Shown: piece after piece, positions 1-6,424 of the stretch
Position numbering within the stretch: the first letter of the stretch is position 1
How the letters are laid out: every line of letters begins with the position of its first letter
Assembly: GCA_035317605.1 (NCBI GenBank)
Contig: DATHGT010000096.1
Coordinates: 1-14,697, forward strand
Reading direction: 5' to 3'
Length of the DNA stretch: 14,697 nt
From: DATHGT01 sp035317605
Lineage (GTDB): Bacteria > Methylomirabilota > Methylomirabilia > Rokubacteriales > CSP1-6
The notes under the pieces: generated by a model
What the model saw: only the letters and a program-made list of their open reading frames with translations
Told to the model about the DNA's origin: nothing
The model's database searches: none
Program-made: the position numbers and the translations under genes

Positions 1-192
1 GAGCCGCTCTTGAAACGAGCGACCGAGCTCGCTTCCGGCAACGCCACGATCGCCTACCACCTCGGTATGACGTACTACCGGCTAGGGCGGCGCGACGAGG
101 CTGCCTCCTCGCTCCGGCGATCGCTTCAACTCCAGGAGACAATCCCTCAAGCTCCGGAGATCCGAGCCCTGCTCGCCGAGCTGAAGAAGTAA
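1..192 (+). CDS. TPR-repeat protein, C-terminal end (partial)
   Basis: The reading frame is open from the first base, so this is the tail of a longer protein; a TTG at base 10 is in frame but is unlikely to be the true start. The visible 63 residues contain one tetratricopeptide unit: YHLGMTYYRLGRRDEAASSL has the usual pattern of small and aromatic residues (G, Y, A), followed by a second partial helix pair and the ending ALLAELKK. TPRs are protein-interaction scaffolds. The next gene, converging from the other side, encodes a PEP-CTERM protein, so a PrsT-like TPR protein of the exosortase/exopolysaccharide system is possible. That is inference from context: too little sequence remains to tell it from any other TPR protein. 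It ends with TAA, 11 bases before a strong hairpin. Confidence 0.7.
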   Translation, partial: EPLLKRATELASGNATIAYHLGMTYYRLGRRDEAASSLRRSLQLQETIPQAPEIRALLAELKK

Positions 193-203
193 GCTCTCAA
201 AAC

Positions 204-239
204 CCGAAGGGCCGCGCGGAAAACCGCGCGGCCCTTCGG
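204..239. terminator. Perfect 16-bp hairpin between converging genes
   Basis: CCGAAGGGCCGCGCGG (204-219), loop AAAA (220-223), then its exact reverse complement (224-239). It lies between the stop of the TPR gene (+) at 192 and the stop of the PEP-CTERM gene (-) at 272. On the minus strand the stem is followed by GTTTT, so it resembles an intrinsic terminator for the PEP-CTERM transcript. On the plus strand no T-run follows, but the stem is strong enough to protect the 3' end or help termination. A shared bidirectional terminator is the simplest reading. Confidence 0.8.
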
Positions 240-271
240 CTCACTTCTTGGCGGTGTTAACCCAGCTCGCT

Positions 272-964
272 TCAGCGCTTTCTTCCCCTGAACCACCGCG
301 GGCGAGCCGCGAAGGCAAGACCGACGAGCCCGGTACCCAGCAGGACCAACGTCCCCGGCTCTGGCACGCTCGTGGTTGCCGTCGTGGCGTCCACCGGCCC
401 AGTATTTCCCGTTTGGGCCGAGAGGATGTCGGCGACAAAGACGTTACCATTGTTATTCGTGCCGGTGACCTCGGCCACCGTCGCACTGTTGATGTGGAAG
501 CTGATGTCAGGTCCCCACGGATCGCTCCCACCGGGGCCGCAGACTCCCGTACACTTGATGCCGAAAGAGAAGTCGCCCGTGCCATCCCCGGAGAAGGATC
601 CCGTGACCGCCGTTAACGTATTACCGACGCCAGCGGTCTGACTGACGGTGATATCCCCTAGGACGACGCCAGTGGCGTTGAATTTGAACGCCAAGTCATC
701 TCCAGCGCCCGTCTCCACGTATTGGTTCCCATTGAGCAGGTGCACGCTGATATTCACCCCGCCAGCGCCGTCGTCGGTGACTGTCACGGTACCGAACGGC
801 GGGGTGCCGCAACTACCGGTGCAGTGGTCGCTGGTGAGGTTGTAGACCACTGCCTGGGCAGGAGGCGCCGCGAATGCAAGACCCACCGCGACGAGCGCGA
901 GAACCAACAGTGCTCGGGCAACACCCGATGCCAGCCACGAACCAGAACCAACTTGCCTACTCAT
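272..964 (-). CDS. PEP-CTERM sorting domain protein 1
   Basis: A 230-residue exported protein. The N-terminus is a signal peptide: basic start, hydrophobic run at about 17-33, and a probable cut after AQA near residue 38. The mature part is rich in G, T, V, N and D and looks like a beta-rich surface protein. It contains two copies of a C-T-G-x-C-G motif (CTGSCG and CTGVCG) that may form disulfides. The last 31 residues are a textbook PEP-CTERM signal: VPEP (200-203), a hydrophobic helix, then an arginine-rich tail. In this family exosortase recognises the tail, and the protein is sorted to the outer surface or exopolysaccharide matrix. The ATG at 964 has GAGGGGG upstream. A sigma-54 promoter lies about 50 bases before the start. 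The specific function of the mature domain is unknown. Confidence 0.92.
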   Translation of the reverse strand: MSRQVGSGSWLASGVARALLVLALVAVGLAFAAPPAQAVVYNLTSDHCTGSCGTPPFGTVTVTDDGAGGVNISVHLLNGNQYVETGAGDDLAFKFNATGVVLGDITVSQTAGVGNTLTAVTGSFSGDGTGDFSFGIKCTGVCGPGGSDPWGPDISFHINSATVAEVTGTNNNGNVFVADILSAQTGNTGPVDATTATTSVPEPGTLVLLGTGLVGLAFAARPRWFRGRKR

Positions 965-1027
965 CTCAAGATCCCCCTCGTCCTTGCCGCATCGGTGTAG
1001 GTCACCGCGCGTCGCACCTGTCGCACC

Positions 1028-1043
1028 GCAATTGACCTGCCAA
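1028..1043 (-). promoter_or_regulatory. Sigma-54 (-24/-12) promoter of PEP-CTERM gene 1
   Basis: On the minus strand the sequence reads TTGGCAGGTCAATTGC: TGGCAG, five bases, TTGC. The RpoN consensus is TGGCAC-N5-TTGC, so only one of the ten core bases differs, and the invariant GG and GC have the required spacing. Transcription would start near 1016, giving a leader of about 50 bases before the ATG at 964. Promoters of this class need an enhancer-binding activator; in PEP-CTERM systems of other bacteria this role belongs to PrsR with the kinase PrsK. Neither is in the window. Confidence 0.75.
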
Positions 1044-1151
1044 AGAATCAGCGCCGTCAGTGGTGGTCGTAACTAACTGACATATATGGCTAAACCTGCA
1101 TGGGTCTCGGGCCGTCGTGTCGGAAGGCATCAAATATCGTAAGCAATGCCG

Positions 1152-1168
1152 ACAGACTCCGAGTCTGT
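1152..1168. promoter_or_regulatory. 17-bp dyad ACAGACTC-C-GAGTCTGT, possible activator site
   Basis: Two perfect 8-bp arms surround one central base. The dyad lies about 110 bases upstream of the sigma-54 promoter at 1028-1043, the usual distance for an RpoN enhancer-binding protein site. An alternative reading is a weak terminator on the plus strand, because the right arm is followed by GTTTTATTTT; however, no plus-strand gene ends nearby. No matching dyad is evident upstream of the second PEP-CTERM gene, which weakens the activator reading. Confidence 0.3.
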
Positions 1169-1257
1169 GTTTTATTTTCAAGCATTTACAGAGCACCCTT
1201 GAAGCGGAAATCCCAGAAGAACGTCCAGAAACTTTACCGATTCCAACGCCTCACGGG

Positions 1258-3009
1258 CTAACGGTCACCTCCGGGAATCCGTCCCAGCGCCCGCCTGTAT
1301 TCGACGTTCCCCGGCTCGAGGTCCACTGCGCGCCGCAGAAAGCGCAGGGCCTCAGAGGTCTCAAAGAGGGCGGCGGAGGCTACGCCGGCGAGGAAGTGAC
1401 CGCGCGCATTGCTTGCCTCACGCGCGAGCGCCTGCCGCGCAAGACGGAGCGCCGGGCTCCACTGTCCACCCTGGTAGGCGAGATCGGCCAGTTCGAGGGC
1501 CGACGGCACGTGACCAGGGTCGAGGGTGAGGGCGCGCTCAAAGTGCCGCCGCGCCTCATCGGCGTCCTTTCGGGCCAGCGCCAACGAACCCAGCGCGTAC
1601 CGCACGTCAGCACCGCCCGCGCGATCCAGCGCTTCCTCGAGCGCGGGGGGAGGCGTCGCCTGACGCGCGGCGGCAAGGGCAGCGAGGTTGGGGCCTAGGG
1701 TGTCGAGATACAGCGCACGGGGGGCGGAGAACTCGAGGGGGAGCCGATCGTCCGTATTGCGTCCGGCGCCTTCCGCGAATCCGACCGTATCCCGCTCGCT
1801 CAACGCGAGGTAGCCAGCGACTGCCGCACCGTGTCGAACACCGATGAGCTGGAGATCGGAGCGCAATCCGGGATGCTCCGCGTACCGCTGCGCCAATCTT
1901 GCCGGCTCGATCGATGTGGGCTCAGCGCCGCCCAGAAGGAGCAAATCAACCTTGGTCGATCTCCAGACCGAGACGGCCGGAAGCACGGATCGGAGGGTCC
2001 TAATGACCATGCGCAGATCGTCGGTCGGAAGACTATAGGCCTGGACCCACTGGAGCATCAGGCCCCCTGGCTTCAGGCGGTTCCGGGCCAGCTCGAAGAA
2101 TTCCCGCGAAAAGAGGGACGCGAGCCCCGCGATCCACGGGTTGGAGGGCTCCGAGATGATGACGTCGTACCGCTCGGACGTGGTCAAGAGGAAGTTCCGC
2201 CCATCGGCAATGACGACGTTGACCCTGGGGTCTGTCAAGACGTCGTTGTTCACGTGGGTGAAGAACCGTGAGGCCTCGACGACGGCTGGCTCGATCTCGA
2301 CCACATCGATGCGTCGGACAGGGTGGCGGGCAACCGCGCCCGCGGTGACGCCGCTTCCCATCCCGATGATCAGGACGCTTTGCGGCTCGGGATGAGCGAG
2401 CAGCGGGAGGTGGCCCAACAGCAGCTGGGTCGGCATGTCGGTCCCAGTCGACGCATCCGTCTTACCGTTGACCCGAAGGAAGACATTGTCGGCGGACCGG
2501 TGGACCGAGACGGTGCTGCTCAGACCATCGCGGTAGAACAGGACGGTCTGCAGCCGCAGCTGACGACCCAGTTCATCGCCGACGGCCCGGTACGTTCGGG
2601 CATAAATGGCGGGACCGCTCGACATGACGCCCTGATCCCACTGCGGCAGGCGGAGCGCCCCGAAGGCTATCAGCCCCGTGGCCACCGCCGCAATCCATTG
2701 GGGTCGTCTCCATCCTGCGCGGGCGGCGAGCAGCAGTGTGGCCAGAGCGAGGTTCGCGGCGGCCGCCACCACCAGCGCGCCGTGGACACCGAGTGCCGGC
2801 ATGATCACAAATCCCCCGGCTGCGGCCCCCGCGATAGCCCCCAGGGTGTTCGCCCCGTAGACGTAGCCCACGTCCTCACCGATGCGGCCGATGCCCCGCG
2901 CTACGACGGCGACCGCGCACGGGAAGGTGGCACCGATCAGCAGGGTCGAGGGCAGCAGCGCACACGCGCTCACGAAGAGCTGAACGAGCTGCACAACACC
3001 TGCCGCATC
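1258..3009 (-). CDS. Fused membrane/spermidine-synthase-like/TPR protein, C-terminal part of a frameshifted gene
   Basis: This is the second part of one gene split by a frameshift near 3007-3016; residue numbers refer to the restored 925-residue protein. It starts in the second half of the membrane region (LFVSACALLPSTLLIGATFP and more hydrophobic segments up to about 440). A SpeE-like Rossmann domain follows: S-adenosyl-binding motif VLIIGMGSG near 552, acidic DVVEIEP near 574, and DGRNFL. Where true spermidine synthases have D-S-S/T-D-P, this protein has ISEPSNPW (about 627-633). That is typical of the fused MFS/spermidine-synthase-like family and argues against aminopropyl transfer. The last ~110 residues form about three TPR units. 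Substrate unknown. The frame is open upstream of 3009, but homology stops there, and no convincing independent start was found. Confidence 0.8.
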   Translation of the reverse strand, partial: DAAGVVQLVQLFVSACALLPSTLLIGATFPCAVAVVARGIGRIGEDVGYVYGANTLGAIAGAAAGGFVIMPALGVHGALVVAAAANLALATLLLAARAGWRRPQWIAAVATGLIAFGALRLPQWDQGVMSSGPAIYARTYRAVGDELGRQLRLQTVLFYRDGLSSTVSVHRSADNVFLRVNGKTDASTGTDMPTQLLLGHLPLLAHPEPQSVLIIGMGSGVTAGAVARHPVRRIDVVEIEPAVVEASRFFTHVNNDVLTDPRVNVVIADGRNFLLTTSERYDVIISEPSNPWIAGLASLFSREFFELARNRLKPGGLMLQWVQAYSLPTDDLRMVIRTLRSVLPAVSVWRSTKVDLLLLGGAEPTSIEPARLAQRYAEHPGLRSDLQLIGVRHGAAVAGYLALSERDTVGFAEGAGRNTDDRLPLEFSAPRALYLDTLGPNLAALAAARQATPPPALEEALDRAGGADVRYALGSLALARKDADEARRHFERALTLDPGHVPSALELADLAYQGGQWSPALRLARQALAREASNARGHFLAGVASAALFETSEALRFLRRAVDLEPGNVEYRRALGRIPGGDR

Positions 3010-4040
3010 GGATCGGCTAAAAGGCTCGCCAGTAAGAGCTGAGGCATCCGGGGAAACACGGCGATAACAGCCAACGTCGTCACTCCGATGCCGGCCTGGA
3101 TCGCGGCGAACGTTCGTGGCGATGCCCGCCGCGTCCCCCACAGCCCCGAGTAAAGGGCACTGCCGCCGGCGATGCCGGCGAGCACGGCAACCAGCATGGC
3201 CGTGAACGCGTAAGTGCTGCTGCCGATCACGAGGGCGAGCGCGCGCGTCCACGCGACCTCGTAGATCATGGACACTCCTCCAGACACGGCCAACGCGAGG
3301 ACAGTAAGGCGTGCACCGAGACTCATCCGGTCGGTCACGGCGGTATCGACCGTCGTCGCTGGCTCTTGCTCTGCAGCCAACGCTGGCCGCCTCCGCCGCG
3401 CCAGGAGCAATGCGATGCCCCCCACTGCGAGGTTGGCGACCGCAGCAGAGAAAAGGGTGATCCGGTTGCCGACGGCGGGCAGCAGAAAGTAGCCGGCCAA
3501 CACCACACCGAAGACCGCTCCGGCCGTGTTGAGGCTGTACAAAACCCCGACGGTGCGACCCACTGCAAACTCGCGCCGTGCCAGCGCTTGACTCAGAACG
3601 GGCAGCGTTCCGCCCATCAGCGTCGTCGGTGCCAGGAGCAGGAAGAAGACGAGCGCGAACTGGATCAGGCTGAAGGTTCCGTATGAGAACCCGAGCTTCG
3701 CGTGCAGCCCCAGATATGCCCACGCCGCCGCACTGAGCAAGAACGGGATCGCCGGACAGTAGAGGCCGATACCGATCTCGAGCCATCCGTAGGTCGCCAC
3801 GAGGTTCTTGAGCCGTGGCGCCACGCGCCCGAAGACGAAACTCCCGAGCGCGAGGCCCGCCATGAAGGCAGCCAGGACCGTTGTGATGGCGTGGACGGTA
3901 TGCCCAAAGACAAGCCCCAGCATCCGAAGCCAAACCACCTGATAGACGAGGCCGGTCGCGCCGGAGAGAAAGAAGCAGAGCCAGATGATCTCGAATCCGG
4001 CTCGACGAATCCGCACGACGCCTCTGATTTTGACAGCCAT
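2970..4040 (-). CDS. Fused membrane/spermidine-synthase-like protein, N-terminal part of a frameshifted gene
   Basis: The ATG at 4040 opens the gene; MAVKIRG is followed by a hydrophobic protein with about eight membrane segments. The typical family opening FFLSGATGLVYQVVWLRMLG (about residues 23-42) recurs in the second half as SGGVSMIYEVAWTRALAL, an internal repeat of the membrane module. Family sense continues to LLLASLLAD (residue 343). After that the frame reads 13 foreign residues and stops at 2970, while the true continuation lies in the -1 frame (see 1258-3009). Removing one copy of the 5-bp tandem repeat at 3007-3016 restores an uninterrupted 925-residue protein. As it stands, only a truncated membrane domain would be made, so the gene is probably non-functional, phase-switched or mis-assembled. 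No clear ribosome-binding site precedes the ATG. Confidence 0.82.
   Translation of the reverse strand: MAVKIRGVVRIRRAGFEIIWLCFFLSGATGLVYQVVWLRMLGLVFGHTVHAITTVLAAFMAGLALGSFVFGRVAPRLKNLVATYGWLEIGIGLYCPAIPFLLSAAAWAYLGLHAKLGFSYGTFSLIQFALVFFLLLAPTTLMGGTLPVLSQALARREFAVGRTVGVLYSLNTAGAVFGVVLAGYFLLPAVGNRITLFSAAVANLAVGGIALLLARRRRPALAAEQEPATTVDTAVTDRMSLGARLTVLALAVSGGVSMIYEVAWTRALALVIGSSTYAFTAMLVAVLAGIAGGSALYSGLWGTRRASPRTFAAIQAGIGVTTLAVIAVFPRMPQLLLASLLADPMRQVLCSSFSSS
3007..3016. repeat. 5-bp tandem duplication (ATCGG x2) causing the frameshift
   Basis: On the plus strand ATCGG (3007-3011) is followed directly by a second ATCGG (3012-3016); on the coding strand this is CCGATCCGAT. With one copy removed, the two halves of the fused gene join in one frame as LLADAAGVVQLVQLF and the total length becomes exactly 926 codons including the stop. 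Five bases are not a multiple of three, so the second copy alone accounts for the break. Confidence 0.8.
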
Positions 4041-4145
4041 CCAGAAGGTGGTCGGCCTACGCCAAGGCCCCGGGGGGAACTAGCATCTTTCCGTAGTGCG
4101 CGCGGGAACTCGGCAACGGATCAGACCAAGGCCGGAGGGAGTGTC

Positions 4146-4168
4146 ATATGTCAGAAAATTTCACATAT
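4146..4168. promoter_or_regulatory. AT-rich inverted repeat upstream of the fused gene
   Basis: ATATGT (4146-4151), an 11-base AT-rich spacer, then ACATAT (4163-4168). The repeat sits in the 151-base gap between the small gene ending at 4192 and the fused gene starting at 4040, both on the minus strand. It stands out as AT-rich in a GC-rich genome and could be an operator or part of a promoter. No sigma-54 motif with correct spacing was found here: TGGTCT and TTGC are present near 4110-4130 but are six bases apart instead of five. Confidence 0.25.
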
Positions 4169-4191
4169 CCCCTTGTTGCTTGCGGAAGCGA

Positions 4192-4413
4192 TCAGCCAGC
4201 CCGGGTAATGATCAGGTGGGAGCGCAGGCCCAATTCGTTTAGCGGCCTATGGCGCCGATTGTCAGCTCCGTGAGCTTCGGCCGTCTCTTGCGCCGCAACC
4301 CGCCGATCCAGGATAACCTCCACGTTCTTGTCATCTTGAAAGCGCTCGACGAGCAACTCGTACAGATACCGATGCTGTCGAGAAACGACGAACAAGTACC
4401 GCGGACGCGTCAA
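4192..4413 (-). CDS. Small conserved-looking protein with an EVILDRR motif (73 aa)
   Basis: With a TTG start at 4413 (GAGG about 10 bases upstream) the protein is 73 residues, beginning MTRPRYLFVVSRQHRYLYE. The layout is a beta strand (RYLFVVS), an amphipathic helix (LYELLVERFQ), a second strand (NVEVILDRR), a charged linker and a final strand (SHLIITR). This resembles a family of 70-80 residue proteins of unknown function that I recall from GC-rich environmental bacteria, with R-Y-L-F/V-V, V-x-V-x-x-D-R-R and an arginine-rich tail; I cannot name a domain. The frame stays open to an ATG at 4632, but the extra 73 residues look like non-coding translation. The codon bias is weak. The small alpha/beta pattern could suit binding of a ligand or nucleic acid, but that is speculation. 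Confidence 0.6.
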   Translation of the reverse strand: MTRPRYLFVVSRQHRYLYELLVERFQDDKNVEVILDRRVAAQETAEAHGADNRRHRPLNELGLRSHLIITRAG

Positions 4414-4713
4414 CGGGACGACCTCGGCGCGAGCGTTAACGGGACCGACTCCGTGACATTCCCATTCCCCCGTGAGGCACCTCAGCATACGCGGGGCCAC
4501 AGGGAGAAATGCCTGCAAGTTGCGCTGAGCGACGAGAATTCCCCTGCAGAGTCCTTCGAAGTGCAAAGAAACCCGACGGTGAGTCAGCGAACGCCTCCCT
4601 GCCACGATCCGGTCACCCCGAGCTGCGTGCAACCTAGAACGGGCACGTCGACTGATGAAATGTGCGGTCGCGTCCCCGCGTGACGATCGCCGGAAGCTAA
4701 GTCGTCGGAGATT
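4414..4713. other. 300-base gap with no recognised gene
   Basis: This stretch lies between the start of the 73-residue protein and the stop of the second PEP-CTERM gene. Short open frames exist on both strands, but none has a credible start, ribosome site or protein-like composition. No terminator hairpin with a T-run is evident after the PEP-CTERM stop at 4714. Confidence 0.5.
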
Positions 4714-5343
4714 TTAACAGCGTGACCACTGTCGCCTCCACAGACCCAACCCCACGACGCCTGAGAGCAGAAGGAGGAACGCAGTCGGCTCGGGCACCGA
4801 TTCCGATGGTGCCGGGGTTAGCGCCGGGCCCGAGTTCAGGGTACCGGGCCCGCTCCCGGCAAGCGTCAATGCAGCTGGGACCGACGCCCCGCTCAGTCCA
4901 CCGTTGGCCCCGGGAAGCTGTACGGAAGTCCCGGCATTGCTCCAAGCGTGCGAGTTCAGGGTCTCCCAAGGGGTCGTACCGCCTGCGCCCCTCACGAGTG
5001 TATAGATCCCCGCGTCACCATCGTTCGCCAGCGAGAAGATGGACGGAGGGGACCAGGAGGAGATCGCGCTCGGCGAGCCAAAATCGGACAAGCAACACCA
5101 GCGCTCCACGGAGGGAGTCCAAACTCCCGCGGGGATGGCGATTGCAAGGGGATAATCGTAGAAAACCGCGCCGGGCGTCGAACTGCCTCCGATCGAGATG
5201 CTGTCCGCCGAAGAAGCTGGGGGCAAGGGGGACGCACCTGGGCCTGGGACCGTGTCGACCGATACCTGCCGAGGGGCTTCAGCTGGAGCGACCGCCGTGA
5301 ACACGGCAAGCGCAGCCGAAAGGAGCGTGTATATGTGCCTCAT
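4714..5343 (-). CDS. PEP-CTERM sorting domain protein 2
   Basis: A 209-residue exported protein. The ATG at 5343 is chosen because GGAGGA lies eight bases upstream; a TTG two codons earlier (5349) would be too close to that site. The signal peptide is MRHIYTLLSAALAVFTAVAPAEA. The mature region is low-complexity, rich in S, G, P and A, with a C-C pair (ERWCCLSDFG) and no recognised domain. The C-terminus has VPEPTAFLLLLSGVVGLGLW followed by RRQWSRC, a clear PEP-CTERM signal: V-P-E-P, hydrophobic helix and basic end. An exosortase would be expected to cleave it and place it on the surface or in the matrix. It shares no evident similarity with PEP-CTERM protein 1 outside the sorting signal, but has the same kind of promoter. 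Confidence 0.9.
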   Translation of the reverse strand: MRHIYTLLSAALAVFTAVAPAEAPRQVSVDTVPGPGASPLPPASSADSISIGGSSTPGAVFYDYPLAIAIPAGVWTPSVERWCCLSDFGSPSAISSWSPPSIFSLANDGDAGIYTLVRGAGGTTPWETLNSHAWSNAGTSVQLPGANGGLSGASVPAALTLAGSGPGTLNSGPALTPAPSESVPEPTAFLLLLSGVVGLGLWRRQWSRC

Positions 5344-5402
5344 CCCCAAGGTCCTCCAAATCTGAATCAGCGCGCTACGAGTCTAGGAGCCTCCGGTGAG
5401 TA

Positions 5403-5417
5403 GCAATGGCCGAGCCA
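5403..5417 (-). promoter_or_regulatory. Sigma-54 (-24/-12) promoter of PEP-CTERM gene 2
   Basis: On the minus strand the sequence is TGGCTCGGCCATTGC: TGGCTC, five bases, TTGC, followed by T. It differs from TGGCAC-N5-TTGC at one core position. Transcription would start near 5391, giving a leader of about 48 bases to the ATG at 5343, almost the same geometry as the promoter of PEP-CTERM gene 1. An AT-rich patch (GCATATATTTGTGC, 5509-5522) about 100 bases upstream could hold an activator site. Confidence 0.7.
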
Positions 5418-5547
5418 TGATGATCAAGCAGACGATAAAACAGAATCTTTACGGCGGGTTCTCAGTACAAATACTCTGGCCTTCTGGCGCCTCTACGGAG
5501 GAGACGTTGCATATATTTGTGCAGAATATCGACACGATGTGAACTTC

Positions 5548-5631
5548 TCACGGCCGTGTGTACATCAACCCCAGCCGGCGAGTCAGTGGTTTGCGTGACA
5601 GCGCCAGAAGCGCGATCAGGACATACGTCAC
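5548..5631 (-). CDS. Possible 27-residue membrane peptide overlapping the TauE stop
   Basis: A GTG at 5631 overlaps the TGA stop of the TauE/SafE gene as GTGA, the classic arrangement for translational coupling. The frame encodes MTYVLIALLALSRKPLTRRL plus seven more residues: one short hydrophobic segment followed by a basic tail. It ends with TGA at 5548. No recognised homologue and no separate ribosome site. It could be chance read-through of GC-rich sequence, so it is a candidate only. Confidence 0.2.
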   Translation of the reverse strand: MTYVLIALLALSRKPLTRRLGLMYTRP

Positions 5632-6413
5632 CGTGTGAGCAGATCCCACCAAGTCCCGACGGCGGTCGCGGCGACGATGACGAACAGCGTCGCCTTGAGC
5701 AGGCGGGTCGGCAACCGTCGACTGAAGCGCGCGCCAATCTGCGCCCCCGGCACCGCGCCGGCGGCCACGGCCAGGGCCAGCGGCCATGAGACCTGCCACG
5801 TGACCACCTTGCCCGCGAGGCCGGCCGCCGCGGCGAGCGCGGTGATCCCGAGCGAGCTGCCGATGGCGACGCGCAGCGGGATGCCCACCACCACGACCAG
5901 CAGCGGCACGAGCAGAAACGCGCCGCCCGCGCCCACGAGCCCCGCCCCGAGTCCGACCCCGAGGGACACCAGCCCCGCGCGCAGGCGCGAGAAGCGGACG
6001 TGCTCGGCGAAGATCGGCAGCTCGAGCGATTCCATCCGCACGGCGACGAGCCCGGTGGCCGCCGTGGCCATCAGCGCGAAGACCACGAGCAGGAAGTGCT
6101 GCGAGGTGTACTTGGACGCCAGCGCACCGGCCAGCGAGCCGACCGCCATCGAGACCCCGCCGATCCACACGAGCGGCCCGTGCACCGCGCGCCCCCGCCG
6201 GTGCGCGATCATCCCCGAGACCGCGGCCACGAAGACCTGGACCATGGTGATGCCGGCGACGGACTTCATGTCGAGGGCGCCCACGCCGAGCAGCGGCGGC
6301 ACGTAGAGGAGCAGCGGGATCATCACGATCGCGCCGCCGACACCGAGCAGTCCCGCCACGAACGCGCCCGCGGTCCCGAGCGTGAACAGGGTGAGCGCGA
6401 GTGGGAGCGTCAC
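5628..6413 (-). CDS. TauE/SafE-family (TSUP) permease
   Basis: A 261-residue integral membrane protein with about eight hydrophobic segments. It shows the internal two-fold repeat of the family: GLLGVGGAIVMIPLLLY (21-37) in the first half and GLVGAGGAFLLVPLLVV (158-174) in the second. TauE/SafE proteins move sulfite, sulfoacetate, thiosulfate or related anions. As the third gene of a sulfide-oxidising operon, it most likely moves a sulfur oxyanion produced or used by the pathway; direction and substrate are inference. The start is taken as the GTG at 6413, 11 bases after the cytochrome stop at 6425; the frame is open further upstream, but there it only shadows the cytochrome gene. The ribosome site is weak (GAGG about 14 bases upstream), so translational coupling is likely. 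Confidence 0.9.
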   Translation of the reverse strand: MTLPLALTLFTLGTAGAFVAGLLGVGGAIVMIPLLLYVPPLLGVGALDMKSVAGITMVQVFVAAVSGMIAHRRGRAVHGPLVWIGGVSMAVGSLAGALASKYTSQHFLLVVFALMATAATGLVAVRMESLELPIFAEHVRFSRLRAGLVSLGVGLGAGLVGAGGAFLLVPLLVVVVGIPLRVAIGSSLGITALAAAAGLAGKVVTWQVSWPLALAVAAGAVPGAQIGARFSRRLPTRLLKATLFVIVAATAVGTWWDLLTR

Positions 6414-6424
6414 CCGAGGAGCGA

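Noticed and set aside
360..385. TGGCAC followed by TTGC on the plus strand as a further sigma-54 promoter
   Set aside because: The spacing is eight bases instead of five and it lies inside the PEP-CTERM coding region with no plus-strand gene behind it.
2990..3030. Programmed -1 ribosomal frameshift at the CCTTTTA stretch in the fused gene
   Set aside because: The heptamer does not fit the X-XXY-YYZ slippery pattern well, and the adjacent 5-bp tandem duplication explains the break fully.
3010..3933. Upstream part of the long minus-strand frame continuing the C-terminal half of the fused gene
   Set aside because: It is the shadow of the N-terminal membrane half in the correct frame; only the part from about 3009 matches the family.
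5534..5552. TGTGA-ACTTC-TCAC as a CRP-type site
   Set aside because: The half-sites are separated by five bases rather than six, and no CRP link is otherwise suggested.
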